A stretch of 64,000 nt of DNA from Streptomyces sp. NBC_00620. GTDB lineage: Bacteria > Actinomycetota > Actinomycetes > Streptomycetales > Streptomycetaceae. Below the pieces are notes generated by a model. That model saw nothing but the letters and a program-made list of their open reading frames with translations, was not told the DNA's origin and did no database searches. The translations under genes and the position numbers were made by a program. Positions 41,794 through 50,114 of the stretch are shown in pieces (the stretch's first letter is position 1; every line of letters starts with the position of its first letter). The stretch covers positions 3,534,001 to 3,598,000 of the forward strand of contig NZ_JAPENY010000001.1 of the NCBI RefSeq assembly GCF_026341825.1, in the 5' to 3' direction.

Positions 41794-42978
41794 ATGGCAG
41801 CAGGACGAGAGCGGCGCGCGGAGGCCGATACGTTCACGGCCCGGTTGAAGAAGCAGGCGCACCGGGCCCGCACCGGCCTGCGCAGATCCGCCGTCGACTA
41901 CTTCCGCGGCGACGGGTCCGACTGGATCGCGCTGGCCGGTCTGCTGCTGACGATCCCGCTCATCGCGGCCACCACGCTGGCCAACTCGGTCTGGTGCTCA
42001 CCGGCCGCCCTGGTCCTCCCGATCGTGGCGGGCGGCCTGCTGCTGCGTCCCGCCAGCCTGCTGGGCCTGTACGCCGCGGCCGCCACCGCGCTGATAGTGG
42101 AGTCCGTGGAGCTCGGCCCGTACACGGAGGGTCCGTCCCGGGTCACGCCGGGTGTGGTTCTCGTCGTCGCGGCCTGTGGCTTCTTCGGACTGCTGATCGC
42201 GCAGTTCAGGAGCCGGGTCGGGGTGCCGTGGCGACGCGGCGGCACCATGCTCTTCGATCTGCGCGAACGCATCCGGGTGCAGAGCAAGCTGCCGCAGCTG
42301 CCGTTGGGCTGGCACCGGGAGATGGCGCTGCGGCCGGCCGGCGGGCAGTCGTTCTCGGGCGACTTCGTGGTGGCGGCGCGGACGAACGGTGGCCGGACTC
42401 TGGAGGTCGTCCTTACGGACGTCTCGGGCAAGGGTATGGACGCGGGGTCGCGTGCGCTGCTGTTGTCGGGGGCGTTCGGTGGCCTCCTGGGGTCGCTTCC
42501 CCCGCACGCGTTCCTCACCGCCGCGAACGGCTATCTCCTTCGCCAGGACTGGGACGAGGGGTTCGCCACGTCGATCCATCTGGTCCTCGACCTCGACTCG
42601 GGCGACTATGAGCTCTTCTCCGCCGGGCACCCGCCTGGGCTCCAGCTCAGCGCGGGCAGTGGGCGCTGGGAGGAGAAGGCTGCGGAAGGCCCGCTCCTCG
42701 GGGTGTACGACGGTGCCCAGTTCGACCCCGTCAAGGGTTCCCTGCGCCCCGGTGACGTCCTCATGCTCTTCACCGACGGTCTCGTCGAAACCTCCGAACG
42801 AGACATCGTGGAAGGCATCGACCGCCTCACCGGCGAAGCCGACCGCTACGTCGCCGGCGGCTTCCACGGTGCCGCCTGGCACCTCATCGAGGCGGTGGCC
42901 AAGGATGTGAACGACGACAGGGCGCTGCTGCTGATCTGCCGGGAGGGCGGGGCGGCTGCGGCTGCGGCGGTGGTCTGA
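41794..42978 (+). CDS. membrane SpoIIE/PP2C-type Ser/Thr phosphatase
   Basis: A 394-residue protein. Three or four membrane helices (about 45-140) precede a SpoIIE-type phosphatase domain (about 170-385) with SGDFVVAA, VLTDVSGKGMDAG, FSAGHPPG and LFTDGLVE, metal-binding motifs of this family. Such phosphatases usually act on anti-sigma-factor antagonists in partner-switching. No antagonist gene is adjacent. The ATG follows a weak ribosome site. Confidence 0.9.
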   Translation: MAAGRERRAEADTFTARLKKQAHRARTGLRRSAVDYFRGDGSDWIALAGLLLTIPLIAATTLANSVWCSPAALVLPIVAGGLLLRPASLLGLYAAAATALIVESVELGPYTEGPSRVTPGVVLVVAACGFFGLLIAQFRSRVGVPWRRGGTMLFDLRERIRVQSKLPQLPLGWHREMALRPAGGQSFSGDFVVAARTNGGRTLEVVLTDVSGKGMDAGSRALLLSGAFGGLLGSLPPHAFLTAANGYLLRQDWDEGFATSIHLVLDLDSGDYELFSAGHPPGLQLSAGSGRWEEKAAEGPLLGVYDGAQFDPVKGSLRPGDVLMLFTDGLVETSERDIVEGIDRLTGEADRYVAGGFHGAAWHLIEAVAKDVNDDRALLLICREGGAAAAAAVV

Positions 42979-43157
42979 GCTGATGCCGGGTGGGTGGGTC
43001 GGGGGCGTGCCGGTACGTCCGCCCGTCGCCGCCGGATCAGACGTCGGCCGAGCAGGAAAACGTCCGGTGACGCGAACGTACGCGACGGGCTTTGGACGTA
43101 CCGGCACGCCCCCTCCCGCCGGTGGGCGGCTGCGAGGCGTCCGCTGTGGGGGGTTGG

Positions 43158-43246
43158 TTTTTCGCCCCCGCCGCCCCTACCCGTCCCTTGTTCCTGGGGC
43201 TGCGCCCCAGACCCCGCTCCTCAAACGCCGGAGGGGCTGAATATCT
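43158..43246 (-). repeat. dispersed intergenic G+C repeat, copy D
   Basis: Begins TTTTTCGCCCCCGCCGCCCC and ends CTCAAACGCCGGAGGGGCTG; inverted relative to copy E. Confidence 0.75.
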
Positions 43247-43400
43247 CCCCGGCCGGCGCTGAAATCTTCCGCCCGGGCCGCAGATCACTCAGCCCGACTG
43301 TCTGGCGTGAGAGGACAAGCTGGTGCCGTCCAGATCCCCCGCCCACCCGAGAGGGCTCCACTCTTCCCGGGGGGCTGCGCTCTTCAGCCTCGGCCGGGGA

Positions 43401-43513
43401 GATCTTTCAGCCTGTCCGGCGTTTGAGGACGAGGCCGTTCAGGCCGATGCGGGGGTCTGGGGGCGGAGCCCCCAGGAGCAAGGGACGGGTAGGGGCGGAG
43501 GGGGCGAGAAAAA
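43401..43513 (+). repeat. dispersed intergenic G+C repeat, copy E
   Basis: Begins GATCTTTCAGCCTGTCCGGC, contains GGGGGCGGAGCCCCC and ends GGGCGGAGGGGGCGAGAAAA. Confidence 0.78.
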
Positions 43514-43575
43514 CTGGGTGGGGCGGGGCGACCGTCCGGGGTCCGCGGTGCGGCGCGTGGGGTGACACTGGTCGG

Positions 43576-44028
43576 GTGACGCGAACTCTTCTGACCTTGG
43601 CCGAAGTCGAGGCCCTCGCCCGTGAGGCGCACGCCGCCCAGACCGACAAGGCGGGGCGGCCGTACACCGAGCACCTCCACGCGGTGGCGGAGGGCGTCCG
43701 CGACCGCGGCGGCGACGACGAACAGATAGCGGCGGCCTGGCTGCACGACGCGGTCGAGGACGAGGCGCTGTCGGAGGAGTGGCTGACCGACGCCGCCCTG
43801 ACGAACCGCACGAAGGCCATCGTGCTGGCGCTCACCAAGCGCGAGGGCGAGCCCCCGGAGTCGTACGCGAAACGTATCCGCACGACCCCGGGCGCCCTCC
43901 TGGTGAAGGCCTCGGACCTGGCGCACAACGCCGACCCGGCGAGGCTCGCGGTCCTCGACGAACACACCAGAGCCCGGCTGACGAAGAAGTACGCCTCGAT
44001 GCGCGCCCTGCTGGGCCTCGCTCCCTGA
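43576..44028 (+). CDS. HD-domain phosphohydrolase (MESH1/RelA-hydrolase-like)
   Basis: A 150-residue protein with H..HD..D metal motifs: YTEHLHAVAE, AAWLHDAVEDE (HD, about 56) and KASDLAHNADP (about 115). The compact arrangement resembles the hydrolase half of RelA/SpoT enzymes and MESH1, which remove pyrophosphate from (p)ppGpp or act on NADPH. A substrate cannot be proven. A GACACT seven bases before the GTG may be a -10 box for leaderless transcription. Confidence 0.85.
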   Translation: MTRTLLTLAEVEALAREAHAAQTDKAGRPYTEHLHAVAEGVRDRGGDDEQIAAAWLHDAVEDEALSEEWLTDAALTNRTKAIVLALTKREGEPPESYAKRIRTTPGALLVKASDLAHNADPARLAVLDEHTRARLTKKYASMRALLGLAP

Positions 44029-44043
44029 ACGCGGCCAGGAGAG

Positions 44044-45249
44044 CTACGACTTGGCGGTCCCGGCCCGTTCACGGGCGAGCTCCGTCGCGTCCCGTTTGAA
44101 GGCCCACTCCATCCTGGGCTCCATCGCGAAGCGGAAGACCCGCTGGACGGGCGGCGTGCACAGCAGAGTGACGCCCGCAGCCGCGACGAGGGTCACAAAG
44201 ACCTCACCGAGCGGCTTGTGCAGCCACGCGTGGTCGAACCAGCCCCAGTACTCGCCGCCCTTGACCAGGAAGCCGTGCAGCAGATAGCCGTACAGCGTGC
44301 CCGCACCGAGCACCGTGACCCAGAGCTTGCGACGCGGCACCCACGAGAGGAAGCACGCGGTGAGCAGCAGCGAGCAGCCGAAGAGAGCGAGCGTCATGAC
44401 GGGCCCCGTCCACCACGGCGCACCCAGTTGCTGCGCGCTGTCGCGGTGGTAGAACCAGCCCGTGTTCATCCGCGGCACCGCCCAGTAGCCCACCATCAGC
44501 GCGGTGGCGAAGACCGGTACCGACAGGATCCGGATCTCACGCCGGCGCACCAGCTGGAAGTGCTCGGGCTTCATGAACAGGCCCAGGACGAAGAACGGCA
44601 GGAACTGCAGTACGCGCTGGAGGTCCAGATCGTCACCGATGTCCGGTGAGACGCTCGCGAGCATGGCGATGACGAGGGCGAGCGGAAGCGGCCACCGGAC
44701 CAGCTTCCACAGCGGAGTCGTCAGCCGCCAGACGAAGAGCGCGGCCAGGAACCAGGTGAGGTACAGGGGGTCGAGCACGCTGATCGACTGTCCCGGATTG
44801 TCGTCGGCCCAGCGGCTGAAGAGGGAGTACGCCACCTCGAAGACGACGTACGGCACGGCGACGCCGGTCACCAGTCGCTTGAGGCGGTCCGCACGCATGT
44901 CGAAACTGCGCGAGAAGTAGCCGGAGATGAGGATGAAGGCCGGCATGTGGAAGGCGTACACGACGGTGTAAGCCGCTTCGAGGACGCGGCTCTGGCCCTT
45001 CAGCGGCTCCCACGCGTGACCCATGGCCACGAGCACGATCGCCAGGTACTTGGCGTTGTCGAAGAACGCGTCGCGCTGTTTCGCGGGCTTGGTGCCCGGG
45101 GCGGCCGCACCGGTGGCCGCCTTCGGCGTCAGGGAGGTGGCGGCCTTCGGCGTCGGGGACGAGCGGGGACTCGGCACTCCCCGCGCCGGCTGCTGCGCCA
45201 GGGGGAGTGCGGCTCCGCGATGGCCTTGCGGACGTAGCGAGTTCGTCAC
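44044..45249 (-). CDS. acyltransferase-3 family membrane protein
   Basis: A 401-residue membrane protein with about ten helices after a 55-residue Ala/Pro-rich cytoplasmic segment. Acyltransferase-3 features are RDAFFDNAKYLAIVLVAMGH at about 58-77 with the conserved His, and FHMPAFILISGYF. These enzymes acylate cell-surface sugars or lipids. The GTG at 45249 has GGAG six bases upstream; an ATG at 45300 is in frame without a clear site. Convergent with the HD gene. Confidence 0.88.
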   Translation of the reverse strand: MTNSLRPQGHRGAALPLAQQPARGVPSPRSSPTPKAATSLTPKAATGAAAPGTKPAKQRDAFFDNAKYLAIVLVAMGHAWEPLKGQSRVLEAAYTVVYAFHMPAFILISGYFSRSFDMRADRLKRLVTGVAVPYVVFEVAYSLFSRWADDNPGQSISVLDPLYLTWFLAALFVWRLTTPLWKLVRWPLPLALVIAMLASVSPDIGDDLDLQRVLQFLPFFVLGLFMKPEHFQLVRRREIRILSVPVFATALMVGYWAVPRMNTGWFYHRDSAQQLGAPWWTGPVMTLALFGCSLLLTACFLSWVPRRKLWVTVLGAGTLYGYLLHGFLVKGGEYWGWFDHAWLHKPLGEVFVTLVAAAGVTLLCTPPVQRVFRFAMEPRMEWAFKRDATELARERAGTAKS

Positions 45250-45860
45250 AGTCGCTCCGAGGAGAAACTCGGGGAGATGATGCGTGACCTCGCTGCGCAT
45301 ACGGGGGACGTGGCGGCGTGGAACATCTGAGGCACCCTAGCGTTGTCTATGTGTTCCCGTAAAACCGTCGACGTCATTCCTGCTTATTGCCTGCGAGTAC
45401 CCAGGAATGAGGAGGGCTTGCGGTCTGGTTCGCAAGTGACTCCTTATATCGATTTGCTTACCACGTGCGGTCGTTCTGTCCTTATTCATCCCGACTAAAT
45501 GGTGCATAAGGCCCGCGGGTGACTCTGGCGGCATGTCCGGTTCGTGCGGTTTTTGTGGCCCGCTCAGGGAGTCTGTGATGTGCCCGTGGCAACAATTCGA
45601 ATTACCTGCGAACAGGATGTGTGGGTATGGAAACGGTCGCTCTGAATTTCCTATGAGGACACACCTTCGAATTACGGTGCACAGCACCGCTGTTCACTTG
45701 GACGGAGGTGTAACGGCGGTGCGGAGGCCGGGAGTCCGTGGCCGACGATGTGTCACCCGCGGCATGACGAAGCCGGGTTGGTGGCACGATGGTTCTGGCG
45801 GGGGTGTGGGGCTGCATCCCCGGGCCGGGAGAGCGGACCGACCGTAGGGTGTGATCAGTT
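45250..45860. other. 611-base relatively AT-rich non-coding region
   Basis: Unusually low in G+C for this chromosome between about 45340 and 45700. TTCGAATTAC occurs twice (near 45597 and 45668). Open frames here have mixed third-base composition and no ribosome sites, so I treat them as chance. It presumably holds promoters for the acyltransferase and the small membrane protein. Confidence 0.5.
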
Positions 45861-46055
45861 GTGGCCATTTCGCTGTCAGTGGTGCTGCTGTTGGGGATCG
45901 TCCTGGTGGTGTTGATACGGGGTGGATCGATCAAGGGAGGGCCGGCGGCGGTAGCCGTGCTCTTCGGCTTCTTCCTCGCGTCCACAGGCATGGCGGACGA
46001 CATACAACGGTTCCTCAACTCGGTGGCGGAGACCATCAACTCGATCCAGTTCTGA
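45861..46055 (+). CDS. small membrane protein
   Basis: A 64-residue protein with two hydrophobic helices, MAISLSVVLLLGIVLVVLIR and AAVAVLFGFFLAST, and a short polar C-terminus ADDIQRFLNSVAE. Starts with GTG after AGGG. I recognise no family by function, but third-base composition and position beside conserved tRNA genes suggest a real, conserved Streptomyces gene. Confidence 0.7.
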   Translation: MAISLSVVLLLGIVLVVLIRGGSIKGGPAAVAVLFGFFLASTGMADDIQRFLNSVAETINSIQF

Positions 46056-46171
46056 GCGGACGGCCGCGCCCGGCGAGAGCGCCCCGCGACGAGAGCCGGG
46101 CCGCGGGGACTCCACCATGCCTGCATGCCATAGGGCCCGGATGTCATGCGGGGGCGACGCCCGTGAACGCA

Positions 46172-46205
46172 CTTGGGGCCCGGTTCCGTGGAACCGGGCC
46201 CCAAG
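46172..46205. terminator. bidirectional terminator
   Basis: A perfect 16-bp stem (CTTGGGGCCCGGTTCC and complement) separates the small membrane protein gene from the convergent tRNA-Gly gene. Confidence 0.85.
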
Positions 46206-46216
46206 CGACTACGAAG

Positions 46217-46287
46217 AGCGGGCGACGGGAATCGAACCCGCGTAGCTAGTTTGGAAGACTAGGGCTCTACCATTGAGCTACGCCCGC
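46217..46287 (-). tRNA. tRNA-Gly (anticodon TCC)
   Basis: A complete 71-base cloverleaf. The acceptor stem pairs GCGGGCG with CGCCCGC, the D arm is GCTC-AATGGTA-GAGC, the anticodon loop CTTCCAA reads TCC, and the T loop is TTCGATT. No CCA is encoded. Confidence 0.97.
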
Positions 46288-46438
46288 ACAGGACGCACCG
46301 CAGGTCAGTGACCGCGGCACAGAAAGCATCGTAGCGGGTCGCACCCCTTCGTCGCACACCCCGTTACGTGCCCCGTGCACGCTCCTGAAATGCGGCAGCC
46401 GTGCCCCCTGGGGGCATGTACCCTACGTGTCGCACCGA

Positions 46439-46515
46439 CGGGGTGTGGCGCAGCTTGGTAGCGCGTCCGCTTTGGGAGCGGAAGGCCGTGGGTTCAAATC
46501 CCGCCACCCCGACCA
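46439..46515 (+). tRNA. tRNA-Pro (anticodon TGG)
   Basis: The acceptor stem CGGGGTG pairs with CACCCCG, the anticodon loop contains TGG, the T loop is TTCAAAT, and the CCA end is encoded. Confidence 0.97.
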
Positions 46516-46555
46516 CCGTGCCGGACCATCGGCCGGACGATGTCAAGATCGCCTT

Positions 46556-46584
46556 TTGGGCCGTGTACCGCCTGCGGTTACTAT
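46556..46584 (+). promoter_or_regulatory. vegetative-type promoter of tig
   Basis: TTGGGC and TACTAT are separated by 17 bases, about 140 bases before the tig start and after the tRNA-Pro gene. Confidence 0.55.
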
Positions 46585-46724
46585 GCAAGCTGCGCGCCCG
46601 TATGTCTGCACTGTTACGTCTCTCAAGGGCCGCGAATCCGCCTCAGTGCTCCGGTCGACTCAGCAGAAGTCGTCAGACGCACGCAGCAGAACCCCCAAGA
46701 AGTCAGCCACAAGGAGACCGAACC

Positions 46725-48110
46725 GTGAAGAGCGCCGTGGAGACCCTGAACCCGACTCGGGTTCGGCTCAGCATTGAGGTGCCCTTCGAGGAGCTCAAGG
46801 ACAGCCTCGACGCGGCGTACAAGAAGATCAACCAGCAGGTCACGGTGAAGGGGTTCCGGAAGGGCAAGATCCCGGCGCGCGTCATCGACCAGCGGTTCGG
46901 TCGCGGCGCCGTGCTGGAGGAAGCCGTCAACGACGCGCTCCCGAAGTTCTACACCGAAGCGGTCAACGAGGCTGAGCTGAACGTCCTCGGCCAGCCCGAG
47001 GTCGACATCACCGAGCTGAAGGACGGCGAGACGCTGAACTTCACCGCGGAGGTCGATGTCCGCCCGACCATCGAGATCCCGGACTACTCCGGCATCGAGG
47101 TCGAGGTCGACGCCGTCGAGGTCAGCGACGAGGACGTCGAGAAGGCCGTCACCGAGCTGCGCGAGCGCTTCGCCTCGACCTCCCCGGTCGAGCGCGCCGC
47201 CCAGGACGGCGACGTCGTCACCCTCGACCTGGAGGCCAAGGTCGACGGAGAGGTGCTGGAGGACGGCATCGCCTCCGACGTCTCGTACACGATCGGTTCC
47301 GGCGAGCTGCTCGACGGCATCGACGAGGCCGTGAAGGGCCTGGAGGCCGGTGGCGAGACCACCTTCACCTCTGAGCTCAAGGGCGGCTCGGCAACCGGCA
47401 AGGAGGCCGAGGTCGCCGTCAAGGTCACCCAGGTCGCCGCGCGCGAACTGCCCGAGCTGGACGACGACTTCGCGCAGCTCGCGTCCGAGTTCGACACCCT
47501 CGACGAGCTCAAGGCCGACAGCCGCAAGCGCCTCGAGAACATGAAGCAGTACGACCAGGCCACGCAGGCCCAGGAGCGCGTCCTGGAGAAGCTGCTCGAG
47601 CTGGTCGAGGTCCCGGTCCCCGAGAAGCTGCTCGCGGACGAGATCAACACCCGTAAGCACAACCTCGAGCACCACCAGCTCGGCCAGATGGGCCTCGATC
47701 TCGAGAAGTACCTCGAGATCCAGGGCAAGACGGCCGAGGAGTTCGACGCCGAGACCGAGGAAGCCGCGGTCAAGGGCATCAAGACGCAGTTCGTCCTGGA
47801 CGAGCTCGTCAACAAGGAGAAGCTGAACGTCAACCAGGAGGAGCTCACCGAGCACCTCATGCGGCGCGCCGCCTCCTCCGGCATGTCCCCCGACCAGTTC
47901 GCCCAGGCCGTCGTCGAAGGCGGCCAGGTCCCGATGCTGGTCGGCGAGGTCGCCCGCGGCAAGGCCCTCGCGGTCGTCGTCGAGGCCGCCGTCGTCAAGG
48001 ACACCAACGGCGAGGTCGTGGACCTCGACGACGAGGACGAGACCGAGACGGCGACCGAGGTCGCCGCCGAGGCCACGGACGGCTCCGCCGAGGAAACCAC
48101 CGAGGCCTGA
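46725..48110 (+). CDS. tig: trigger factor, ribosome-associated chaperone
   Basis: A 461-residue chaperone that binds the ribosome exit tunnel and folds nascent chains. The ribosome-docking signature GFRKGKIP is at about 43-50, the FKBP-like prolyl isomerase domain at about 155-245 (QDGDVVTLDLEAKVDG), then a helical C-terminal domain and an acidic tail. GTG after AAGGAGACCGAACC. It precedes the clpP1-clpP2-clpX genes, the conserved protein quality-control neighbourhood. Confidence 0.97.
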   Translation: MKSAVETLNPTRVRLSIEVPFEELKDSLDAAYKKINQQVTVKGFRKGKIPARVIDQRFGRGAVLEEAVNDALPKFYTEAVNEAELNVLGQPEVDITELKDGETLNFTAEVDVRPTIEIPDYSGIEVEVDAVEVSDEDVEKAVTELRERFASTSPVERAAQDGDVVTLDLEAKVDGEVLEDGIASDVSYTIGSGELLDGIDEAVKGLEAGGETTFTSELKGGSATGKEAEVAVKVTQVAARELPELDDDFAQLASEFDTLDELKADSRKRLENMKQYDQATQAQERVLEKLLELVEVPVPEKLLADEINTRKHNLEHHQLGQMGLDLEKYLEIQGKTAEEFDAETEEAAVKGIKTQFVLDELVNKEKLNVNQEELTEHLMRRAASSGMSPDQFAQAVVEGGQVPMLVGEVARGKALAVVVEAAVVKDTNGEVVDLDDEDETETATEVAAEATDGSAEETTEA

Positions 48111-48129
48111 CCGCCCCACTAGTACGCCA

Positions 48130-48170
48130 CGACGGGCCTCCGGGGACTTCTTGCCCCCGGGGGCCCGTCG
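48130..48170 (+). terminator. tig terminator
   Basis: CGACGGGCC pairs with GGCCCGTCG, with further G/C pairing inside and CTTTTC following, twenty bases after the tig stop. Confidence 0.75.
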
Positions 48171-48335
48171 CTTTTCAGGGGCGCGAGGAACTGCGCGAGC
48201 AACCCACGACAGGCCGCACCCGCCTATGGACCGCCCGTGGCAGACGCGTCTGCGGCTCGTAGAGGGCTGAGCGCGCAGTTCCCCGCGCCCCTGCCGGGGT
48301 CCACTGAGCCCCCGTTCAAGCCAGTGCAACGCATG

Positions 48336-48349
48336 CGCTCACAGCGAAC
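48336..48349 (-). promoter_or_regulatory. ClgR-type operator of clpP1
   Basis: GTTCGC-TGTGA-GCG fits the GTTCGC-N5-GCG site of the Streptomyces activator ClgR, which controls clpP1. It is about 45 bases upstream of a -10-like TAGGGT, a sensible activator position. Confidence 0.65.
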
Positions 48350-48537
48350 AGTTCCTTCTCCGGGATTCCCCGGAGGGACCCGCGCGTTAGGGTCCATGAA
48401 GACGAGGGCAGGGGAGTCCCCGAAGCCGCCCAGAGGCGGTGTGCAGCCGCTCCCGTGGCGGTAGAGCACCGGGGTCCCACGCCCCAGCCGAAGACGTGAG
48501 ACGGCCCGGCGCCGTCGTAAGACGAGCAGGTGGATAC

Positions 48538-49155
48538 GTGACGAATCTGATGCCCACAGCTGCCGGCGACCCTATCGGTGGTGGCCTCGGCGACCAGGTC
48601 TACAACCGGCTGCTCGGCGAGCGGATCATCTTCCTCGGCCAGGCGGTCGACGACGACATCGCCAACAAGATCACCGCGCAGTTGCTGCTCCTTGCCTCCG
48701 ACCCGGAGAAGGACATCTTCCTCTACATCAACAGCCCCGGCGGCTCGATCACTGCCGGTATGGCGATCTACGACACCATGCAGTACATCAAGAACGACGT
48801 GGTGACGATCGCCATGGGCATGGCGGCCTCGATGGGCCAGTTCCTGCTCAGCGCCGGCACCCCCGGCAAGCGCTTCGCGCTGCCGAACGCCGAGATCCTG
48901 ATCCACCAGCCCTCGGCCGGCCTCGCCGGCTCCGCGTCGGACATCAAGATCCACGCCGAGCGGCTGCTGCACACCAAGAAGCGGATGGCGGAGCTGACCT
49001 CCTTCCACACCGGCCAGACCGTGGAGCAGATCACCCGCGACTCGGACCGGGACCGCTGGTTCGACCCGGTCGAGGCCAAGGCGTACGGCCTCATCGACGA
49101 CATCATGCCCACCGCTGCCGCTATGCCGGGCGGCGGCGGCACCGGGGCGGCGTAA
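48538..49155 (+). CDS. clpP1: ATP-dependent Clp protease proteolytic subunit 1
   Basis: A 205-residue serine protease subunit that forms the ClpP barrel. Catalytic Ser in MAASMGQFLL (about 101), His in ILIHQPSAG (about 126), Asp in WFDPVEAKAYG. The N-terminus VTNLMPTAAGD matches Streptomyces ClpP1. GTG after AGGTGGA. Expected to work with ClpP2 and the ClpX or ClpC ATPases; expression is likely ClgR-activated. Confidence 0.97.
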   Translation: MTNLMPTAAGDPIGGGLGDQVYNRLLGERIIFLGQAVDDDIANKITAQLLLLASDPEKDIFLYINSPGGSITAGMAIYDTMQYIKNDVVTIAMGMAASMGQFLLSAGTPGKRFALPNAEILIHQPSAGLAGSASDIKIHAERLLHTKKRMAELTSFHTGQTVEQITRDSDRDRWFDPVEAKAYGLIDDIMPTAAAMPGGGGTGAA

Positions 49156-49273
49156 GCCCCTCAGCGCTCCCCAGGGCGGCGCGGGCCTCTCCATCGCCCC
49201 CACGGGGCGGCGCAGGGCCTTCAGCGCCCCCAGTCGACCGCCTCAGCCCTTTCCAGGCTCTTCAGGAGACACA

Positions 49274-49954
49274 GTGAACGACTACCCCGGCAGCGGCCTC
49301 TTCGCCCGCACGCAGGCCGAGTACACCGGTCCTCGCGCGGAGTCCCGCTACGTCATCCCGCGCTTCGTCGAGCGCACCTCGCAGGGCGTGCGTGAGTACG
49401 ACCCGTACGCGAAGCTGTTCGAGGAGCGCGTGATCTTCCTCGGCGTGCAGATCGACGACGCCTCCGCCAACGACGTCATGGCGCAGCTGCTGTGCCTGGA
49501 GTCGATGGACCCCGACCGCGATATTTCGGTCTACATCAACAGCCCCGGTGGCTCATTCACGGCGCTCACGGCGATTTACGACACGATGCAGTTCGTGAAG
49601 CCGGACGTTCAGACGGTCTGCATGGGCCAGGCTGCCTCGGCCGCCGCGATCCTGCTGGCCGCCGGTACGCCGGGCAAGCGCATGGCACTTCCGAACGCCC
49701 GTGTGCTGATCCACCAGCCCTACAGCGAGACCGGCCGCGGCCAGGTCTCGGACCTCGAAATCGCTGCGAACGAGATCCTCCGGATGCGTGCGCAGCTGGA
49801 AGACATGCTGGCCAAGCACTCGACCACGCCGATCGAGAAGATCCGCGAGGACATCGAGCGCGACAAGATCCTCACCGCTGAGGACGCGCTGGCGTACGGC
49901 TTGATCGACCAGATCATCTCCACCCGGAAGATGAACAACAACGCGGTCGTCTGA
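49274..49954 (+). CDS. clpP2: ATP-dependent Clp protease proteolytic subunit 2
   Basis: A 226-residue ClpP paralogue with a longer N-terminus than ClpP1. Catalytic Ser in GQAASAAAILL (about 121), His in VLIHQPYSE (about 146), Asp in the DKILTAEDALAYG region. GTG after TTCAGGAGACACA. Lies 118 bases after clpP1, a gap filled by imperfect CAGCGCCCC-type repeats, and probably is co-transcribed. Confidence 0.97.
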   Translation: MNDYPGSGLFARTQAEYTGPRAESRYVIPRFVERTSQGVREYDPYAKLFEERVIFLGVQIDDASANDVMAQLLCLESMDPDRDISVYINSPGGSFTALTAIYDTMQFVKPDVQTVCMGQAASAAAILLAAGTPGKRMALPNARVLIHQPYSETGRGQVSDLEIAANEILRMRAQLEDMLAKHSTTPIEKIREDIERDKILTAEDALAYGLIDQIISTRKMNNNAVV

Positions 49955-49984
49955 CGTATCCCTGTAGCATCTGCCGCTCCTTGA

Positions 49985-50010
49985 CGCGGTTCACGACAAA
50001 GTGAACCGCG
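49985..50010. repeat. inverted repeat between clpP2 and clpX
   Basis: CGCGGTTCAC and its exact complement flank a GACAAA spacer. No T-run follows, so it may be an operator or an RNA-stabilising hairpin rather than a terminator. Confidence 0.6.
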
Positions 50011-50114
50011 CCAAGGGGGGCCCGAACGGGGGGCTAGGCAAGGTACCGTCGGACATAAGGCAGCACCAGGAGCCGCTGGACCTAGGCGTCTCCCAGGCGA
50101 AGGGGAAGCACACC

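Larger units (their letters stand above)
42979..43575. other. 597-base intergenic region rich in dispersed repeats
   Basis: Between the phosphatase and HD genes. It holds two repeat copies in opposite orientation (43158-43246 and 43401-43513) with degenerate fragments between. No convincing gene is present. Confidence 0.6.
48111..48537. other. tig-clpP1 intergenic region
   Basis: A 427-base gap containing the tig terminator (48130), a ClgR-type operator (48336) and the clpP1 promoter region, with a TAGGGT -10-like element at 48388-48393. No extra gene is convincing. Confidence 0.6.

Noticed and set aside
43250..43400. A gene between the two inverted repeat copies, or an insertion sequence they delimit
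   Set aside because: The 154 bases between them are degenerate repeat fragments with no transposase frame.
45337..45687. A 116-codon minus-strand frame in the AT-rich gap
   Set aside because: No ribosome site, mixed third-base composition and no recognisable domain.
45533..45847. A 104-codon plus-strand frame in the same gap
   Set aside because: No ribosome site, and codon use is unlike real genes in the window.
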